Source: JAGQPD01 sp020426865
Lineage (GTDB): Bacteria; Planctomycetota; Planctomycetia; Pirellulales; Pirellulaceae
Reading direction: 5' to 3'
DNA length: 64,000 bases
Assembly: GCA_041399065.1 (NCBI GenBank)
Contig: JAWKTN010000011.1
Span: forward strand, 124,001-188,000
The notes beneath the pieces are model-generated. The model was not told the DNA's origin and did not search any database. It saw only the letters and a program-made list of their open reading frames with translations. This document shows positions 10,358 to 20,418 of this stretch, in pieces. The position numbers and the translations under genes were made by a program. The stretch's first letter is position 1; each line of letters begins with the position of its first letter.

Positions 10358-12874
10358 ATGCAAACACTTTCCGTACGTACACGTATTTGTATGACGCTCA
10401 CGATGCTCGTGGTCTCATTGATTCTGATGTCAGGCTCTTTGGGAATTCTGCCCGATGGACACTATGCACAGATGGAGCATCGAGTGGCATTGTGTGAGTC
10501 GATTGCCTTTAGTGGCACGGTGTTTCTTCAAGACGAAGACTTTGGCAGCATCGGGGCGATGCTTAGTTTTATTTCCGAGCGTAGTGACGGCAAGGTGCTT
10601 TCCGCCGGTGTACGATCGGCTGACGGCGACCTCATCATTGACGTGCACGGACACGAGTCCAAATGGGTGCGCACCGGTGACCAGCGGAGTACGGAAACAC
10701 AGATGCAGATCCCGTTGCTAAAAGGTGACGGTGAACCTTGGGGTACCGTCGAGGTGCGATTCGCCCCTCTGACGACGCCGGGAATTGTTGGTTGGTTGAC
10801 CAGCCCCGTCGTGCGACTAGTCCTGTTCGTCGGCCTATTGTCCCATGTGTTGTTTCAGTTCTATTTGGGAAAGGTTCTTCAGCAGCTGGATCCATCGCGC
10901 GTCGTGCCGCAGCGTGTCAAACAGACCTTCGACACCTTTGCGGGCGGATTGGTACTGATTGACGCCAAAGAGCGCATCGCGCTGGCGAATCGTAAGTTTG
11001 GCGAGTGCGTTGGGCGTTCGGCAGACAAACTGCAGGGAGTACGCATCAGTCGAATCCCGTGGGTCTACGACGATCAAGGCGACAAGTCACCCTGGGCTGC
11101 GGCCCTGGAAGACGGTCAGGCCCGATACAGTCACACGATTCGCTTACCGGGTGACGGCGGCAGGATGCGCACGCTGATGGTCAACTGTGCTCCCGTTCTC
11201 GGACAGGAGGGCGAACGCCGCGGGGGGTTGATTAGCTTTGAAGACATTACCCCTTTGGAGGAGACCAAGGCCGCGCTGGAGGAATCGAAGAAGGCCGCCG
11301 AAGCGGCTAACGTGGCGAAAACGGAATTCTTGGCGCGAATGAGTCACGAAATCCGCACACCCATGAACGCGATTCTTGGCTTTGCCGATGTGTTGCGCCG
11401 TGGCATGGACAGCGATCCGCACGAACGCCAAGATTACTTGAATATCATTCACTCTAGCGGCGAACACCTGCTGGACCTGATTAACGACATTCTCGATTTG
11501 TCCAAGATCGAAGCCGGTCGGTTGCAGGTGGAATTGATAACGGAGTCACCGCTAAAAATCGTGTCCGATGTGATTTCCGTGCTCAAGGTTCGTGCGGACG
11601 AAAAGAGCATCGGTTTGAAACACGAGATTCAAGGCGAGGTGCCCGAGACGATTCAGACCGATCCCGTCCGTTTACGCCAGATGATCACCAACCTGGTGGG
11701 CAACTCGATCAAGTTCACGTCCAAAGGGGGCGTAAAGGTCGTGACCCGCTTAATTCGCCAACATGGCACTCCGAAACTCGTCTTTGATGTTGTTGACACC
11801 GGTATCGGCATTCCGACGGAGCGAATCGAACAGATCTTCGATCCGTTTACGCAGGCGGATTCGTCTGTCACTAGACATTTTGGTGGTACTGGGCTCGGAC
11901 TGGCAATTTCACGTCGGTTGGCGCAGGCTCTGGGTGGGGATATTCGCGTCGCGAGCGAATTGGGCAAGGGGAGCGTATTTTCTGTGACGATCGATACGGG
12001 CGATTTGACCGGCGTGCGGTTGATCACGGAACGCGACGCCGTGCAACGCCGAAAGGAAGACGTTACTCATGTGCCAACACTGCCTCCGTTAAAGATCCTC
12101 GTTGCCGATGACGGGGCCGCAAATCGCAAGTTGGCACGGTTGGTATTGCAGCGCGCCGGTGCAAAGGTCGACGATGTGGAGAACGGTCAGCAAGCTGTCG
12201 ACATGGCCGCCAAGCACAATTATGACGTGGTCCTCCTCGATATGCAGATGCCTGTCATGGACGGATACACGGCAGCACGAACGTTGCGTAAACGCGGCTT
12301 GAAGGTACCGATCATCGCCCTCACGGCCGACGCGATGAAGGGGAGCGAGGACCGGTCCCGGGAGGCCGGGTGCAGCGGATTCCTCACCAAACCGATCGAT
12401 ATGGATGCCCTGGTGCGCACCGTCGCCGAGGCCACCGGGAACATATTCAGGGAGTCAATCCGTACGAATTCGGCAACCGAACACTCGTCGAACGTACGAA
12501 GTAGCACCGTGCTCGATGGCCCTGACAATGCCCCGTACTCGCCGATGGAGCACATGCCGTTGATCAGCACGCTGCCGATGGACGATCCCGAATTCTGCGA
12601 AATCGTTGTTGAATTCGCCGAACGCCTGCGACAGAAGATCGACGAGATGGATGCCACCTTTGCCGCCGGCGATTTATACACCCTATCGCGATTGGCGCAC
12701 TGGCTCAAAGGGTCCGGTGGCACGGCCGGCTTGGATGCATTCACCGATCCTGCTCGAGAACTGCAGGAACTGGCACAGGAAGGCAAACCCGAGAGAATTC
12801 CGAAACTCTTGGCGCAGTTGCGGTCGATGAGCCAGAGGGTGCGTGTCCCCGATTTGCAGAGTACCGCTTCCTAA
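10358..12874 (+). CDS. Hybrid sensor histidine kinase (HisKA-HATPase-REC-HPt)
   Basis: The 838-aa protein has an N-terminal membrane helix (~8-30), a ~110-residue extracytoplasmic segment, a second membrane helix (~140-168) and a PAS-like region (~185-300). The HisKA box is FLARMSHEIRTPMN with His330. The HATPase domain has its N box (NLVGNSIKFTS) and G boxes (DTGIGIP, GGTGLGLAI). A receiver follows with Asp628 (LLDMQMPVMDGY), then a C-terminal HPt with His781 (AHWLKGSGGTAGL). All phosphorelay residues are present. It starts 20 bases after the giant surface protein and precedes an HD-GYP regulator, so the three genes form one transcriptional unit and the relay probably controls attachment. 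The periplasmic input is unrecognised. Confidence 0.93.
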   Translation: MQTLSVRTRICMTLTMLVVSLILMSGSLGILPDGHYAQMEHRVALCESIAFSGTVFLQDEDFGSIGAMLSFISERSDGKVLSAGVRSADGDLIIDVHGHESKWVRTGDQRSTETQMQIPLLKGDGEPWGTVEVRFAPLTTPGIVGWLTSPVVRLVLFVGLLSHVLFQFYLGKVLQQLDPSRVVPQRVKQTFDTFAGGLVLIDAKERIALANRKFGECVGRSADKLQGVRISRIPWVYDDQGDKSPWAAALEDGQARYSHTIRLPGDGGRMRTLMVNCAPVLGQEGERRGGLISFEDITPLEETKAALEESKKAAEAANVAKTEFLARMSHEIRTPMNAILGFADVLRRGMDSDPHERQDYLNIIHSSGEHLLDLINDILDLSKIEAGRLQVELITESPLKIVSDVISVLKVRADEKSIGLKHEIQGEVPETIQTDPVRLRQMITNLVGNSIKFTSKGGVKVVTRLIRQHGTPKLVFDVVDTGIGIPTERIEQIFDPFTQADSSVTRHFGGTGLGLAISRRLAQALGGDIRVASELGKGSVFSVTIDTGDLTGVRLITERDAVQRRKEDVTHVPTLPPLKILVADDGAANRKLARLVLQRAGAKVDDVENGQQAVDMAAKHNYDVVLLDMQMPVMDGYTAARTLRKRGLKVPIIALTADAMKGSEDRSREAGCSGFLTKPIDMDALVRTVAEATGNIFRESIRTNSATEHSSNVRSSTVLDGPDNAPYSPMEHMPLISTLPMDDPEFCEIVVEFAERLRQKIDEMDATFAAGDLYTLSRLAHWLKGSGGTAGLDAFTDPARELQELAQEGKPERIPKLLAQLRSMSQRVRVPDLQSTAS

Positions 12875-13035
12875 CCTCACAAGCTGAACGTGACAACTAG
12901 ATTTGTCGATGGAATCGGATGTGACAATTGCAGCGCCCTTGGCGCTTGGGCTGCTTATTCCGTTGGGGGTCGGGATATTCTGTTCTCCAGAACGGCTCGA
13001 ATCGGGACACTCTATATGTGCAGTAACTTACCCTT

Positions 13036-14355
13036 GTGGAGACGTTCAATACGACGCCTTCCGGATTTCAGCAATTTATGACTGCTACCTCTAGTGACTC
13101 GACGTTCAATCTCGACGCGACCGGCGCCCTAACGGGTAACCCTGCGCCGATCGCCGTCACGCCGGAGTCACCCGGGAACGTGGATAAACTAGGGCACCTG
13201 CATACCGATCCACGAATGCGTTACGACGTGAATGCCGGGCGCCGTGACCCTCGTCTGTCGACCGTTATGATCATTGATGACGAGCCCGTCAACATTAAGG
13301 TCACTCGGCGCTATCTGCAGCTTGCTGGATACGAGAACTTCATTACAACGAGCGAGTCGCGGCAGGCGTTTAGCGTGATTCTTGAACGTCTGCCCGACCT
13401 CATCCTGCTTGACGTGATGATGCCCGAGGTGAGCGGGTTGGAAATATTGCAGCAAGTTCGCAGCACTGCCGCGATTGCCAATATTCCGGTGCTGATCCTT
13501 ACCGCGTCCACCGACGCCGAAACCAAGTCGAAAGCACTGGAGTTGGGGGCGACGGATTTCTTAGCCAAGCCGGTCGTTGCCAGTGATCTGCTACCGCGCG
13601 TCCGAAACGCGTTGATCTTGAAGGCACATCAGGACCACCTGGAACGTTACGCCGAGCATTTGGAACGTGAAGTTCAGCGACGTACCGAAGAATTACATCA
13701 TTCGCGCCGCGAGGTAGTGGAGATTCTGGCCCGCGCGGCGGAATGTCGAGATGACGATACGGGGCACCACATCGTTCGTGTCGGTTTGTATGCCGCGATT
13801 ATCGCCAAGACACTGGGATGCGATCATCGCTTTGTGGAATTGATCGAACAGGCAGCGCAATTGCATGACGTAGGCAAGATTGCCATCCCCGATGCCATCT
13901 TGATGAAGCCGAGTGAGCTGACCGACGATGAATTCGCACTCATGCGGAAACATTGTTACTTCGGACAGAAGATCTTATTGAGCACGCACGAAGAATCGGT
14001 CGCGACGTCCAGTTCCATGCCCAACGGGCGCCCGTCTCAAATCCACTCGCCACTGGTACATATGGCAGCCGTGATCGCAGCGACCCACCACGAACGTTGG
14101 GACGGCAAGGGATATCCGAACGGGCTGAAGGGCGATCAGATTCCGTTGGAGGGGCGGATTACGGCGGTCGCCGATGTCTACGACGCGCTTAGCAGCCGAC
14201 GGCCCTATAAGCCACCATTCAGCCAACAGGAGTGCTTTGATCTGCTGTTACGCAGTCGAGGCACCCACTTTGATCCGCGGGTGCTCGACGCGTTCTTTCA
14301 ATCGATCCAGCATATCGAACGCATCCGCAGCGAATTGGCTGACGGCCTGAAATAA
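13036..14355 (+). CDS. Response regulator with HD-GYP cyclic-di-GMP phosphodiesterase domain
   Basis: The 439-aa RpfG-like protein has a ~65-residue disordered N-terminus. The receiver spans ~75-190 with the phosphoacceptor Asp126 (LILLDVMMPEVSG) and the conserved Lys in LAKPV. A coiled linker (LERYAEHLEREVQRR) leads to the HD-GYP domain, where HD is at 277-278 (LHDVGKIAIPD) and the signature HHERWDGKGYP at 351-361. Family members hydrolyse c-di-GMP, which usually favours dispersal. It lies 161 bases after the hybrid kinase and is its likely phosphorelay target. GTG 13036 is the longest start; an in-frame ATG at 13078 removes only 14 disordered residues, and neither has a clear ribosome site. 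Confidence 0.92.
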   Translation: METFNTTPSGFQQFMTATSSDSTFNLDATGALTGNPAPIAVTPESPGNVDKLGHLHTDPRMRYDVNAGRRDPRLSTVMIIDDEPVNIKVTRRYLQLAGYENFITTSESRQAFSVILERLPDLILLDVMMPEVSGLEILQQVRSTAAIANIPVLILTASTDAETKSKALELGATDFLAKPVVASDLLPRVRNALILKAHQDHLERYAEHLEREVQRRTEELHHSRREVVEILARAAECRDDDTGHHIVRVGLYAAIIAKTLGCDHRFVELIEQAAQLHDVGKIAIPDAILMKPSELTDDEFALMRKHCYFGQKILLSTHEESVATSSSMPNGRPSQIHSPLVHMAAVIAATHHERWDGKGYPNGLKGDQIPLEGRITAVADVYDALSSRRPYKPPFSQQECFDLLLRSRGTHFDPRVLDAFFQSIQHIERIRSELADGLK

Positions 14356-14426
14356 TTCACCTGGCCGTTTCGGGGACAGCATAGTGGAATGTCCCGCAAG
14401 CGATCTGCGTAAACACTGACCTGGAG

Positions 14427-14804
14427 TTACTTACCTGGTGGTGGCGCTGCGGCCATGCGTGCCGATGGTTGAACTCGCTTTTGAACGTCTGTTTCCAGGA
14501 CGCCAAAGGCCGCTTCATGACGTTGAACCGACATACTCAACGCACCCAGCAAACGCTTGGCAGTAAAGAAATTCACGATAATCCGCTGAGCAATCGGGAT
14601 CGACTCCGTCGGAACGCCCATCGGTTGGTTGTTCAATCCGAAATCGATGATGAGCTCTTCCGGAGTGCCAGTAACGCGGCAGAAATTCGCATACGATGCG
14701 ACAACTCGCGAATCGTCGAATTTGATTTCAGCGCGTTGGGGCGCACGTTGTCCGGGATCGCCACCTGCTGGTTCAGCTCCCTTTTTTTCTTCTTCTTTTG
14801 CCAT
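14427..14804 (-). CDS. DUF3467 family protein
   Basis: The 125-aa soluble protein has a charged N-terminus (MAKEEEKKGAEPAGG) followed by the DUF3467 core: FDDSRVVASYANFCRVTGTPEELIIDFG, then NQPMG and a region ending in RLLGALSMSVQRHE. Its function is unknown. It is short and common in planctomycetes. ATG 14804 is preferred to the upstream extension because the DUF begins soon after and AAAGG lies upstream. It lies about 180 bases downstream of the M50-HlyD gene on the same strand and may be the last gene of that operon. Confidence 0.8.
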   Translation of the reverse strand: MAKEEEKKGAEPAGGDPGQRAPQRAEIKFDDSRVVASYANFCRVTGTPEELIIDFGLNNQPMGVPTESIPIAQRIIVNFFTAKRLLGALSMSVQRHEAAFGVLETDVQKRVQPSARMAAAPPPGK

Positions 14805-14982
14805 ACCTACGTACCTTTCCTGGGTTGGAGTAATAGACGAACGCCGCTGGCCGCACGCTCGATGGGCACGGCACAATTCGGCAACTCGCAGCAACTCTTG
14901 CTGCGCACTCTATTTGCGCATTACCTTCATCATACCGATCCCTGCCGACTCGGCAAGACGGTGCCCGCCTGGGACAGGCTCC

Positions 14983-17223
14983 TTAGATTTCGAAATGGAA
15001 TGTTCTCGCCAGATAGCGATACAATCGCTGGGCTAACGTTTGGTTGCCAGCCCGGATCTTGGCCCGTCCTCGGAACCCGATCCGCAGCTTCTGTTCGGCG
15101 TTGGCCACCGCTACTTTCGCCTGATACGTGGCATTAAGCGGTCGATCGACGCCCTGATCGTCCTTCCGCGTCGCGACTTCACCCCCTGCCTGATTCGATA
15201 AGCTTGGCGGAGCTGCTCGCATCTCACGCCTCGAAAGTTCATACAACGTCCCGTTGATCTTCTGCCACGGTTCGGCGTCAAACAATAGCTCGACGTTCTG
15301 CCCCTCTTTCACGTACTCAATGTCCCCCTCATCGATCGCCAAAACTGCTTCCAACTCGCCCGGATTACCAATCTGACAAAAGAAATCGCTGGTCTCTAGC
15401 TGAGCGCCAAGGTTTTTGTCTTCCAACGGTGTACCGCTCCAGCCCTGCAGTTGATCCGTCGAGCTCGGTGCCCGTCGCTTTGGAGGCGGCGCGATGATAT
15501 AACCCCCCAACGGCGCTCGCAACGTCAGACTAGCCAGCTGCTTCTGTTTTTCTTGAACCTGCTCCCGTGTCGAACGCTCCGCGGCCACCAGCGTCTCGAT
15601 GGCCTCAAAGGCACTCGGGTCCCGCGACCCGACCCGACGCTTTGATTCCAATTCCTTGGCATAGTTGTCGTGATCGGCTTGAAGCTTTTTCAATTGAATT
15701 TCAATATCGCGGTTCTCCAGCTCGGCCAGCACCGCCCCCTGATCAACCTGTTGGCCCGGTTTGACCGCGATCTTCGCCAAGGTCCCGGGCACTTCGACGT
15801 AGACCGATTCTGATGTCGTACTGGCCGCCTGCAGCTGCACGCCGCAACGAACATAATGGGGAAACGGAAACAGAGCAACAAATGCCAAGGCACCGGCGAC
15901 AACCCCGGCAGTAATCGCTACGCGAGGCCATTTCACTTGATCAATCCTCCCAGGGATGTAAAAGAATTTTCCCAATGCCCACAACGGCTGAACCACCAGG
16001 CCAAAGAGCCCCGCAACCGCCAATACGCGACCCAAAATCTTCAACCCATACGGCTCAAATACCTTGTTCAAAAAGAACAAGATCGAAAAGAACACGAACC
16101 ACCGGTACGCTACCGCCGCCAACGTGTACATCGCAAATAGAATCTGATTGCGCTGCGGCAGAAATGGATCCTCCGGCATCTCCAACCCCAGACACCACTC
16201 GGCCGCGTATTGCTGCAAGATCTTCGTCGCCTTCTGTCGGAGATTCGGAATCTCCAGGATGTCCGACAGGATATAATACCCGTCAAATCGCAAGAGCGGA
16301 TTGCCATTGAAGAGAACCGTACTCACCGAGCAAATAAACATCACGCGTAGCGCCAAGAAATTCAGCAGTCCCTCCGAGCTGAACCACCAGATGAACGTCG
16401 CAAACGTCGCCAATACCAATTCGACGTACATCCCCCCCGCACCAATCGCCGCACGCTGCCATTTGTTGGGCAGCATCCAAGAGTCGGACACGTTACAATA
16501 CAGGCACGGCGTGAGCACCAAGAACATCACACCCATCTCGTGGCACTCGCCACCGAAATGCTTGCACAACAGACCATGCCCGAACTCGTGCATGACCTTC
16601 GTAATCGCCAGCGTGGCACCCAACCACAGCCAATTGCGAGGACCGAAGAACTGATCGAAGGCCGGCAATCGACTGCGAAATACGTCGAACTGCACCAACA
16701 CCAGCATCAGCGCGGCCAGTCCGACCATCAGGAAAAGTAAGACCGCTGTCTTGCTGAAGAACCAACGCGTAAACGGATAGATCGCGGACAGAAGGCGTTC
16801 CGGGTCGATCCCCTTGAACCGCAAGGACAAGACATTGCTAAGCTTCGACTTCAGCTCCTGCCAGTCTCGTTCGTCGCGGCGTTTTTTCAGCTGCATCCCT
16901 TGCCCAGGGGCGTCGGAAATCACCAATCCGCTGCGATGTAAGGTGCCGATGAATTGCTGGAGGTCCTGAAACGTGATTTTGTGGGGCGGGAATTCCGCCT
17001 CGAACCGCTGCTTTACACTCTCCAGACTCGCGTCGCCGTCCAGCATTTTCAAAACGGCATACTCTTCTTCCTGAAAACGGAAATAACGCAGCCCCACCGG
17101 CTCCTTCACGACCCAAAATACCCTCCCCTGATAACGATGCTGTTTCGCTACCAAGTCAGGACGCATCCGCATCCCTAACGGGCGCGATGAACTAGCAACC
17201 AGACTGTCAGAGAGTGATACCAT
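14983..17223 (-). CDS. M50 zinc metallopeptidase fused to HlyD-type adaptor (second copy)
   Basis: The 746-aa protein has the same layout as the one at 137-2335. A PqqD-like N-terminal domain (~20-110) is followed by an M50 membrane core with HEFGH (residues 212-216) and NPLLRFDGYY (Asp314). The C-terminal half carries the lipoyl/HlyD hairpin (VPGTLAKIAVKPGQQVDQGAVLAELE) and a barrel ending GFRGRAKIRAGNQ. Metal ligands are intact. ATG 17223 lies 20 bases after the stop of the upstream adaptor, placing it third in the unit GAF-HlyD, HlyD, M50-HlyD. It is likely an inner-membrane export component or processing protease; the substrate is unknown. Confidence 0.87.
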   Translation of the reverse strand: MVSLSDSLVASSSRPLGMRMRPDLVAKQHRYQGRVFWVVKEPVGLRYFRFQEEEYAVLKMLDGDASLESVKQRFEAEFPPHKITFQDLQQFIGTLHRSGLVISDAPGQGMQLKKRRDERDWQELKSKLSNVLSLRFKGIDPERLLSAIYPFTRWFFSKTAVLLFLMVGLAALMLVLVQFDVFRSRLPAFDQFFGPRNWLWLGATLAITKVMHEFGHGLLCKHFGGECHEMGVMFLVLTPCLYCNVSDSWMLPNKWQRAAIGAGGMYVELVLATFATFIWWFSSEGLLNFLALRVMFICSVSTVLFNGNPLLRFDGYYILSDILEIPNLRQKATKILQQYAAEWCLGLEMPEDPFLPQRNQILFAMYTLAAVAYRWFVFFSILFFLNKVFEPYGLKILGRVLAVAGLFGLVVQPLWALGKFFYIPGRIDQVKWPRVAITAGVVAGALAFVALFPFPHYVRCGVQLQAASTTSESVYVEVPGTLAKIAVKPGQQVDQGAVLAELENRDIEIQLKKLQADHDNYAKELESKRRVGSRDPSAFEAIETLVAAERSTREQVQEKQKQLASLTLRAPLGGYIIAPPPKRRAPSSTDQLQGWSGTPLEDKNLGAQLETSDFFCQIGNPGELEAVLAIDEGDIEYVKEGQNVELLFDAEPWQKINGTLYELSRREMRAAPPSLSNQAGGEVATRKDDQGVDRPLNATYQAKVAVANAEQKLRIGFRGRAKIRAGNQTLAQRLYRYLARTFHFEI

Positions 17224-17243
17224 CGAGCCAAACCGTTCGGACG

Positions 17244-18170
17244 CTAGTTTTCGACAATCATTTCGGCCGCCATCCCGGACCGCAACAAATACGAGTTCTT
17301 ATCCGCTGGATTGTCGACGTCCGCCCACACCCGAAACGTATTGTCGGCCTCCACGTCCAGACTGACATAAGTGATGGTTGATGCTAACTTGAGCTCTCGG
17401 CCGTTCGGTAGCGGCACCGCAATACTCACGCGTCGCCCCTCTAGCTCTGATGGCAACCACGCGCCCGCGTTCACGTAACCTTCCACACGCACACGATCCA
17501 GACGGATCAACTTGACCACCGGGTCACCCGGATTCATCCACTCTCCCTCCTGACAGAACGTATGTGCCACCATGCCGTCGATCGGCGAAATCACCTTCCG
17601 CCGTTGGATTTCATTCAGCTGGGCCTTCACGTTTTGCTCTTCGACATTCGCCTTCAATCCGTCAATCTGCATCGTCTTTTCTTGTTGCTTGACGCCCAAC
17701 TTGGCCTGATCGGCCTTCAGCTGATATGTCCGTAGCTCTGCCCGGGAAATCGACTTTTCGGCGCGCTCAATCGCCGCTTCCGCTTCCCCCTTTTCCGCCT
17801 CGGCGACTCTCGCCGTTGCTTCCGCATAGTCGATGGGCACACGATTGGTCGCTGTCGCTTCGGCAACCTGCAACTGAAGCTTGGCCTGTTGCAACTGCAT
17901 TTGTGCCACGCGGTCGTCAATCTGCGCCACCACGTCTCCCTTCCGAATGCGGTCCCCCTCGTCCAACACCTGCAGCAACAGACCCGCTTCGCTCGCCGAT
18001 AGCGTCGGGTCATCGATCCAGAGAATCAGGCAATTCGACACCACGTTGTTGCTCCCCTGATCGTACGACCCTCGCTCCGATTGCCCGTGGGCACTGGAAC
18101 ATGTCGATACAACCAATGCCGTGGACCACAAGACCGCCAGGCACAAAGGGCCGCGTTGAGTGAACTTCAT
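17244..18170 (-). CDS. HlyD-family periplasmic adaptor
   Basis: The 308-aa protein begins with a signal peptide (MKFTQRGPLCLAVLWSTALV, then cleavage after SAHG). It has a first lipoyl half (GLLLQVLDEGDRIRKGDVVAQIDD), a long alpha-helical hairpin rich in Glu, Ala and Gln, a second lipoyl half (VISPIDGMVAHTFCQEGEWM) and a barrel. ATG 18170 is chosen over a longer frame because AGGAG lies upstream and the signal peptide starts here. It is 22 bases after the GAF-HlyD stop and 20 bases before the M50-HlyD start, so the three form a tight operon. Confidence 0.88.
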   Translation of the reverse strand: MKFTQRGPLCLAVLWSTALVVSTCSSAHGQSERGSYDQGSNNVVSNCLILWIDDPTLSASEAGLLLQVLDEGDRIRKGDVVAQIDDRVAQMQLQQAKLQLQVAEATATNRVPIDYAEATARVAEAEKGEAEAAIERAEKSISRAELRTYQLKADQAKLGVKQQEKTMQIDGLKANVEEQNVKAQLNEIQRRKVISPIDGMVAHTFCQEGEWMNPGDPVVKLIRLDRVRVEGYVNAGAWLPSELEGRRVSIAVPLPNGRELKLASTITYVSLDVEADNTFRVWADVDNPADKNSYLLRSGMAAEMIVEN

Positions 18171-18192
18171 GAAGAGGGCTCCTGACTTCAGC

Positions 18193-20268
18193 CTAAAACA
18201 AGATTCTGCTTTGTACGAACTCAATGACCTCGTGCAGCAACACGTAGCCGACGGATCTCTTTCCACAATAGATCTTCGCGGTGACCGTAACGCCTGGTTT
18301 CGGATCAAGCAACTTTTCGCGTAATTCTTGCTCATCCACATCCACGACAATCCGGACGCCATGGCCGTGTTCTTCGTCCATTTCCGCTGTGGCGCGTATC
18401 TCCCGCACCGTCCCGGTCAAATCCTCCCCCGGATTGGTCGCGACCACGAACCGAACTTTCAGCGGTTCCGTGTTGCCTCGCGCCGCCTCGCTCTCGATCC
18501 ACTGCGCGATGTGTCCCATCCGGTCTTCCGGCATGTGCAGGATCAATTCCCATTCCCCGTCGGGATTGGCGATCGTCATCAGAATTTGGCCGCGTGTTAC
18601 CGGACGTTGCTCGAGCTTCTTGTCCACGTCGTAGTCTTCCACGACCCCGGTAATCGGGCTCGTAACGTGCAATGCCTCACGTTTCTTGTTGTACTGCTCC
18701 AATTGCTCTCCCAGCCCCTGCAGCTTTGCCTTTAGTGGCAATAACCTGGCACTCAGCCGATGGTATTCCGCCTGTTGCGTTGGGTCGCGTCGAGCCCTCG
18801 TACGGGATTCCTCCAACTGCCGTAACTCCTCGCGCGTGGTATCGATTTCCGTTAATATGGGCTGGATTTCCAGGTCCAAATCGCGGCTATACATATCAAC
18901 CAACGGCGCGCCGGCGTCGACGTGCTGCGCATGTTTGACATGCACCTGCGTTACCACGCCACCGTCGGCACGCACGAATACCTCCCGCCGATCGATCGGC
19001 TGCAAATACCCGGGACTCTTCATTTCAAATCGCCAAGGGACGAAGATCATCGCCAAGATGGCTGCCAGAACGGCCGCGCTGATCGCAATCGTCTTGGGCA
19101 ACGTACGCGCCTGGATCATCCATTGGGCCTTGCCAATGGCCCGCCAAATGGGCATCAGAAACAGGCTGTGATGCTCCAAGGCATTGGCCAACGCACGAGC
19201 ACTGTGATCGGCCACCAGTTCGACGCTTTGAGCAAACTCCTCCGGTGGACGTGAATCTTCGATCTGCTCGATCACGAGCGCGCCAATCACCTCGCCTTCC
19301 TGCAATTCGTCACGCGGTGAGTCCTCGTTGCCCGCCGCCTGTTTTTTCGAACTCGGCTCACGTAACGGTAACACCGCCACGCTCTTGGAATGCGACTCGT
19401 CGACGTAGGCATGGACCGCCGTTTCAATCTGCGGCGGCAAGTCGTGGCTCGAACCGGTGTACCATAATGTCTCACCACTCCGCATCACCGCCGTCGCCAA
19501 CTTGCCAAGCAATGTCACGGTGTTGGCACGCGTATCCATCGTGTCCTGCCCGCTGATCGCCTCGATCTTGCCATTGCGCCCGCGGCGGATCGCCACACTC
19601 ACGCGGTCAACGCCTATCAGCCGGCGCCCTTCGTTGGCAATCGTGTACGCCGTCTCGCGCGGGTCAAGCGTCTCGTGCACCATCCGCGAAAACCGCTCAG
19701 CCTCCATAAACAGCGTTTGCCAATCGTTGAGCTGCCGTAGTCGGCGACCCTTCAGGTAATCGCCCACCAACGTACACATCTCGGTCAGAAACCGCAGATA
19801 GCCCCGCTGGCTCGCCGGACCACTTGTCGGTCGCTGGAAAATCTCCACGACCCCCACCGGCTTCTGGTCGTCGCACAACGGTGCCAACACCAGCAAATAC
19901 GCCGTCGGATTGCCTGCTTCCGTCTCGCCCGCCGCCCCCGAATACGGAGGTACCAATAACTCCTGGTTCTGCGTCACTACCGTGTGCAACAGCCGCGCAT
20001 GACGCATCTGGTCCTCGCCGTCGTCCCCCGGCAAGCTTTGACGCAAATTGATCTGGTACATCAATTCCAAGCCAGCATTGCCACTGCGAAGCCAGACGGC
20101 GCCCCCGACGGCAGCCAATGCAGTGATCACCCGCTGCAAAAATTCGCCATAAAAAACCGTTGGATCAAGATTCTGACGGCTTAGCTGCGTGATCTCCGCC
20201 ACCAAACCACGGATCTGCTGCTTCGTCTCTTCCACAGCTTGCGGATCGACAGGTTGTTCGGTCGACAT
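18193..20268 (-). CDS. GAF-domain / HlyD adaptor fusion, membrane anchored
   Basis: The 691-aa protein joins a large N-terminal cytoplasmic part to an export adaptor. Residues ~35-400 contain two GAF-like regions (VFYGEFLQRVITALAAVGGAVWL; METERF-like start of the second, with VDRVSVAIRRGRNGKIEAISG). One membrane helix (~410-430, ISAAVLAAILAMIFVPW) follows. The periplasmic part has lipoyl halves (VTQVHVKHAQHVDAGAPLV; VTSPITGVVEDYDV) around a coiled hairpin. The fusion suggests that ligand or redox sensing inside the cell is coupled to the exporter, but the ligand is unknown. The ATG has a possible -10 (TATAAT) about 43 bases upstream. Confidence 0.85.
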   Translation of the reverse strand: MSTEQPVDPQAVEETKQQIRGLVAEITQLSRQNLDPTVFYGEFLQRVITALAAVGGAVWLRSGNAGLELMYQINLRQSLPGDDGEDQMRHARLLHTVVTQNQELLVPPYSGAAGETEAGNPTAYLLVLAPLCDDQKPVGVVEIFQRPTSGPASQRGYLRFLTEMCTLVGDYLKGRRLRQLNDWQTLFMEAERFSRMVHETLDPRETAYTIANEGRRLIGVDRVSVAIRRGRNGKIEAISGQDTMDTRANTVTLLGKLATAVMRSGETLWYTGSSHDLPPQIETAVHAYVDESHSKSVAVLPLREPSSKKQAAGNEDSPRDELQEGEVIGALVIEQIEDSRPPEEFAQSVELVADHSARALANALEHHSLFLMPIWRAIGKAQWMIQARTLPKTIAISAAVLAAILAMIFVPWRFEMKSPGYLQPIDRREVFVRADGGVVTQVHVKHAQHVDAGAPLVDMYSRDLDLEIQPILTEIDTTREELRQLEESRTRARRDPTQQAEYHRLSARLLPLKAKLQGLGEQLEQYNKKREALHVTSPITGVVEDYDVDKKLEQRPVTRGQILMTIANPDGEWELILHMPEDRMGHIAQWIESEAARGNTEPLKVRFVVATNPGEDLTGTVREIRATAEMDEEHGHGVRIVVDVDEQELREKLLDPKPGVTVTAKIYCGKRSVGYVLLHEVIEFVQSRILF

Positions 20269-20310
20269 GGTTCTCTTCGGGGCTCGAGCCTACAATTCAG
20301 TCAAAACCCC

Positions 20311-20316
20311 ATTATA
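20311..20316 (-). promoter_or_regulatory. Candidate -10 box for the GAF-HlyD operon
   Basis: Read on the minus strand the hexamer is a perfect TATAAT, 42 bases upstream of the GAF-HlyD start. The -35 side is weak: TTGACC is present but only 9 bases away, and no good hexamer sits 16-18 bases upstream. The 150-base gap after the SecA-like gene makes a local promoter plausible. Confidence 0.35.
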
Positions 20317-20418
20317 TGGCTTTGGGGTCAACGTGACAGCAATGCCAGCATTTACAGCGGCAAGAAAGGGTGCCGACCGTAAGGTCTGGATAAGTAGTAT
20401 CGGATGAACCAGGAAAAT

